Source: Sipunculus nudus (Eukaryota > Annelida > Sipuncula > Golfingiida > Sipunculidae). From it: 64,000 nucleotides of DNA. The notes beneath the pieces were generated by a model. It saw nothing but the letters and a program-made list of their open reading frames with translations. It did no database searches and had not been told where the DNA came from. The stretch is from positions 15,187,508 to 15,251,507 of the forward strand of contig CM049313.1 of the NCBI GenBank assembly GCA_026874595.1, written 5' to 3'. Made by a program: the position numbers and the translations under genes. The stretch's first letter is position 1, and each line of letters opens with the position of its first letter. Shown piece by piece: positions 61,170-64,000 of the stretch.

Positions 61170-62361
61170 AAGAAATGTCAACAAAACCTACATGCATTAA
61201 AATGAGGACACTTTGGAATCTCAAGACTTAAACATTTCTGCAATTTATGACGGGTATTTAAAGGATGTTATGATATTTGTTTAAGAGATCTGAAAGTCAT
61301 AATCATTGAGCAGTGGTTACACCAAATAGAAAAGGGGGGGGGGGAAATCTCAAGAGAATGCGCAAAGTAAGAACTTGGAATCAGGTGTGAACACCAAGGG
61401 CAGTTTGGGTTTTAAAAAAGAGAAAGAAAAACAACATACTTCAACAACACAACAAACGCAAAGTGTTAACCACAATCTTTGTCATTTAGGAGAAAAATCA
61501 TAATAAATAGACAAAGTACAAACGAATAAAAGAACAGTCTTAAAATATGTCCGTGATAATTCATTTAACGGCTGTTTAAGGGGATTATTATAGACTGACG
61601 TAGTCGATACATCTCCTTAGACCTAATCCCACTGTATCCCAACAATTAGGATAGGTCCTGCCACATGGCGGCAGATTATATAACTACTTTGCGGTTCTCT
61701 AACTGAATTTGATTACCATTTTTGACCGCATATAATAGATGAGTCGGAGGCAGGGCCATGTGAAACGTTTATAACAGAAAAAGTGTATTTATGCTGGAAA
61801 TAATTGACAAATTATATAACTCCATGAAATGATCATTTTTTCCAAAATCTATAGATGACATATTTTAAGCATATGGCAGAATAACTCCTACAATATAAGT
61901 GATTGAATTTAACAAAAATAGAGTTCATCTGTGTATCTAAAAAGCAAGCATGGGTTAACCTGATACTTAAGCCAGAAAACATATATGGGAACTCATTTCC
62001 TAGAGACCTATCAAGTCACATTTAGGCTCACAACTCTCCGACCTCAGATTTTTTCTTTAAATAAAAATTGACTTTCTTTTCACTCGCTTTGCAATATTAA
62101 ACTGCCTTGAGAACATGTGCATGTGATAAAAAAGGATCCAGGGTGAATTAATTACACCGATCAATAAAAACATTATATTAAAGTTGTTTCCCTGCACCAT
62201 CCCATCAATGAATGCATAAGACTGTTACACACACACAAGCCCACACCTGCACAAACTAACACACGCACGTTTATATATATCATATATGCAATTGTTGTGC
62301 AATTTTTGGCCAGCGGGTATGACCCGGTACTCCTCTTCCTTAAAATATAGTAATACAGTAG

Positions 62362-62412
<51 letters not shown>

Positions 62413-63800
62413 GTATGAATAGCCATGCTGATTTACTGTATATAGATGGAAATGGTCTACATTTTTCTGTGTATACCATTTTCATCTGTATATGTGTGTG
62501 TGTGTGAATATTGAAACATACTGGACAGGAATAGCACGGGAGCCACACAATATTTTAAAATATAATTAATTAAAGATGCCTGGCGGTGTGCTATGCTGAA
62601 TACTGAATAATGACTCCGACTTTATTTCTGAAGATAAAATGTGACCAAAGTCCACAAATCACTCCAAGTTGAAGGGAACCCAGCGGAGTGTAACTGGAGA
62701 AGTCTATACAATAAATATAAAATCAAATCTTTATAAATAGGAAGTATGTTTCATTTTCTTCTTTCTCCCGCAGTTATGCTCGGTTTATAAACCCATTATG
62801 GTATTCTGTTGCTCAGATGACCTTGAAAATAAGCTGTCCATCGTAATTGAATTCTTGCCCAGTTCTTTGGTGCGGAGTTTATAGTCTTGTACCAGGGCAA
62901 ATTCAATTCAACAGACACATCAAACTTTTGAATTGGTTCCATTGATTTTTCGTGAGTGGCCCTTAGAACATTGTGAATAAATCTAAAAAATTTTATGTGG
63001 GTCATGTCATTATAAAACATTGTAAATGGTAATAAAGTATATATTGTCGTTGTTGCCATAGTATGGGATGAGTTTTGTCCACAGATGTGACGTGTTGAGG
63101 GTATATTAAATTATCCTGCTATTGGTTTCAAGCAAGCTAGATTTAATTTAATTATTCTCTTATTATGAATTAAAGGCTGCAGGATCAATATAAACGTTGT
63201 TCATTTAACCTGATATATAAAATCAAGCAAAAGTATAATATGATCAAATGTATCTTTTATATGACACTGGATAGCAATTTTGTTCTTTAAACATTCTACA
63301 TGTAACATATAGGACGAAAAAGAAGAAGATATAAATGTCGGTGTAAAAGGGCGGTCTGTTGATTAACTATTCCCAAGAGAAGGGCCATACAACTTTCGTA
63401 TAATAAAAAAACTAACCGGGCTGGACCTGGACACAAACATGTAGGACAGAATGATTTTTTAAGATTGTTATTTCAATATCTAATACTTTATTATTTATGT
63501 TCTTTATTTCAAATCATTCTCACATCTACATCGGAAAATGGACTTTATGAAAAATTATGCAACTAAAGAAAAAAAAATGAATGAGTCGTTTGAGGTTTCT
63601 ACATGAAAAAACGGTAGAAAACTGAACATGATGTCATTCAGATATGCTTTACATAATGACTTAGAACATAGAAGGTCTGTTTTTATGAAAGCAGAGGTGT
63701 TATATATTCATTTAAATACTTTAAGATGTCATCTATAGTTTCAGTTGATCAGCGCTCGTAATTATTTTTGGTTCAACGACCCAACTTAAAGACATTCGCG
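61170..63800. other. Flank without recognised gene
   Basis: AT-rich, apparently single-copy sequence apart from the TA run at 62363-62409 and small GT runs. No supported exon. Confidence 0.5.
62363..62409. repeat. (TA)n microsatellite
   Basis: TA run followed by TATGTATGTATG-type sequence. Confidence 0.95.
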
Positions 63801-63861
63801 GAATGATATGACATGTGGAACCGGAAACGTAAAGAAAGAACTGAAGACAGATCAGGCAGGG

Positions 63862-63895
63862 TATAAAACGCGATCTTGAGGATTTTGACCATCAG
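63862..63895 (+). promoter_or_regulatory. TATA box and initiator-like pair at the right edge
   Basis: TATAAAA at 63862-63868 and CCATCAG (initiator-like, A at about 63891) lie about 29-30 nt apart, the canonical spacing. The sequence downstream is less AT-rich than its left flank and leads to the first ATG at 63978. Confidence 0.35.
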
Positions 63896-63977
63896 ATATC
63901 AACATATTTCTGTATCGAGAGGTGATAAAGAGAGCATCTCAGATCAAAAGACTCGAAGACTGGGGAGTCTGGCACTG

Positions 63978-64000
63978 ATGAAAAAGAGATCACGTCATAA
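63978..64000 (+). CDS. Possible start of a plus-strand gene, cut by the window end
   Basis: The first ATG downstream of the TATA/initiator pair opens a frame (MKKRSRH..) that runs off the window. Its start context is weak (C at -3), so the true start may lie beyond the window. Function unknown. Confidence 0.15.

Noticed and set aside
1-64000. CRISPR arrays, operons, prophage or bacterial mobile elements
   Set aside because: The tandem arrays have no spacer structure, and the window has eukaryotic splice sites, SINEs and intron scale.

Overview
This is a eukaryotic, AT-rich, repeat-dense genomic window, probably from a marine invertebrate and most likely a mollusc. The grounds are a gene split by a very long intron with canonical GT/AG sites, tRNA-derived SINEs, many non-autonomous DNA transposons, (TA)n microsatellites, and repeat ends carrying the palindrome GACCCATGGGTC or long GTCCGTCC runs. 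I associate those repeat ends with bivalve and other molluscan genomes from memory, not from a search. There is no prokaryotic organisation, and most short open frames are chance.

The one well-supported gene is a FAM174-type (DUF1180) single-pass membrane protein on the minus strand. Exon 1 (39885-39560) encodes a signal peptide, an N-glycosylatable stalk and the transmembrane segment. Exon 2 (8101-7963) encodes the basic/acidic cytoplasmic tail with KKYGVL. The splice sites match in phase (AG|GTAAGT ... CCAG|G) and give 154 codons plus stop. The intron is about 31.5 kb. A candidate AATAAA lies about 96 bp past the stop, inside a transposon fragment.

Layout. 1-5.0 kb: AT-rich flank with small tandem repeats. 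5.0-7.9 kb: a TIR element split by a Helentron-like element, abutting the gene's 3' end. 8.1-39.6 kb: the intron, holding two SINE families, a pogo-like element, two more Helentron-like copies, two copies of a TIR element built from 280-bp units carrying GGTGGCGCCACC, a nested chain of insertions at 30.4-33.3 kb, and two hAT-type elements with perfect 8-bp target duplications. 39.9-64 kb: upstream flank with a solo-LTR-like repeat in two copies, a degenerate LINE endonuclease fragment, more TIR elements, a third array with the GGTGGCGCCACC palindrome, long (TA)n tracts holding inserted elements, a 37-bp minisatellite and, at the right edge, a TATA/initiator pair that may start a plus-strand gene.

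The main interest is the stratigraphy of nested transposons, several with exact boundaries readable from target duplications or an empty site in a sister copy. All family assignments come from reading termini and motifs by eye; no alignment or database search was run.
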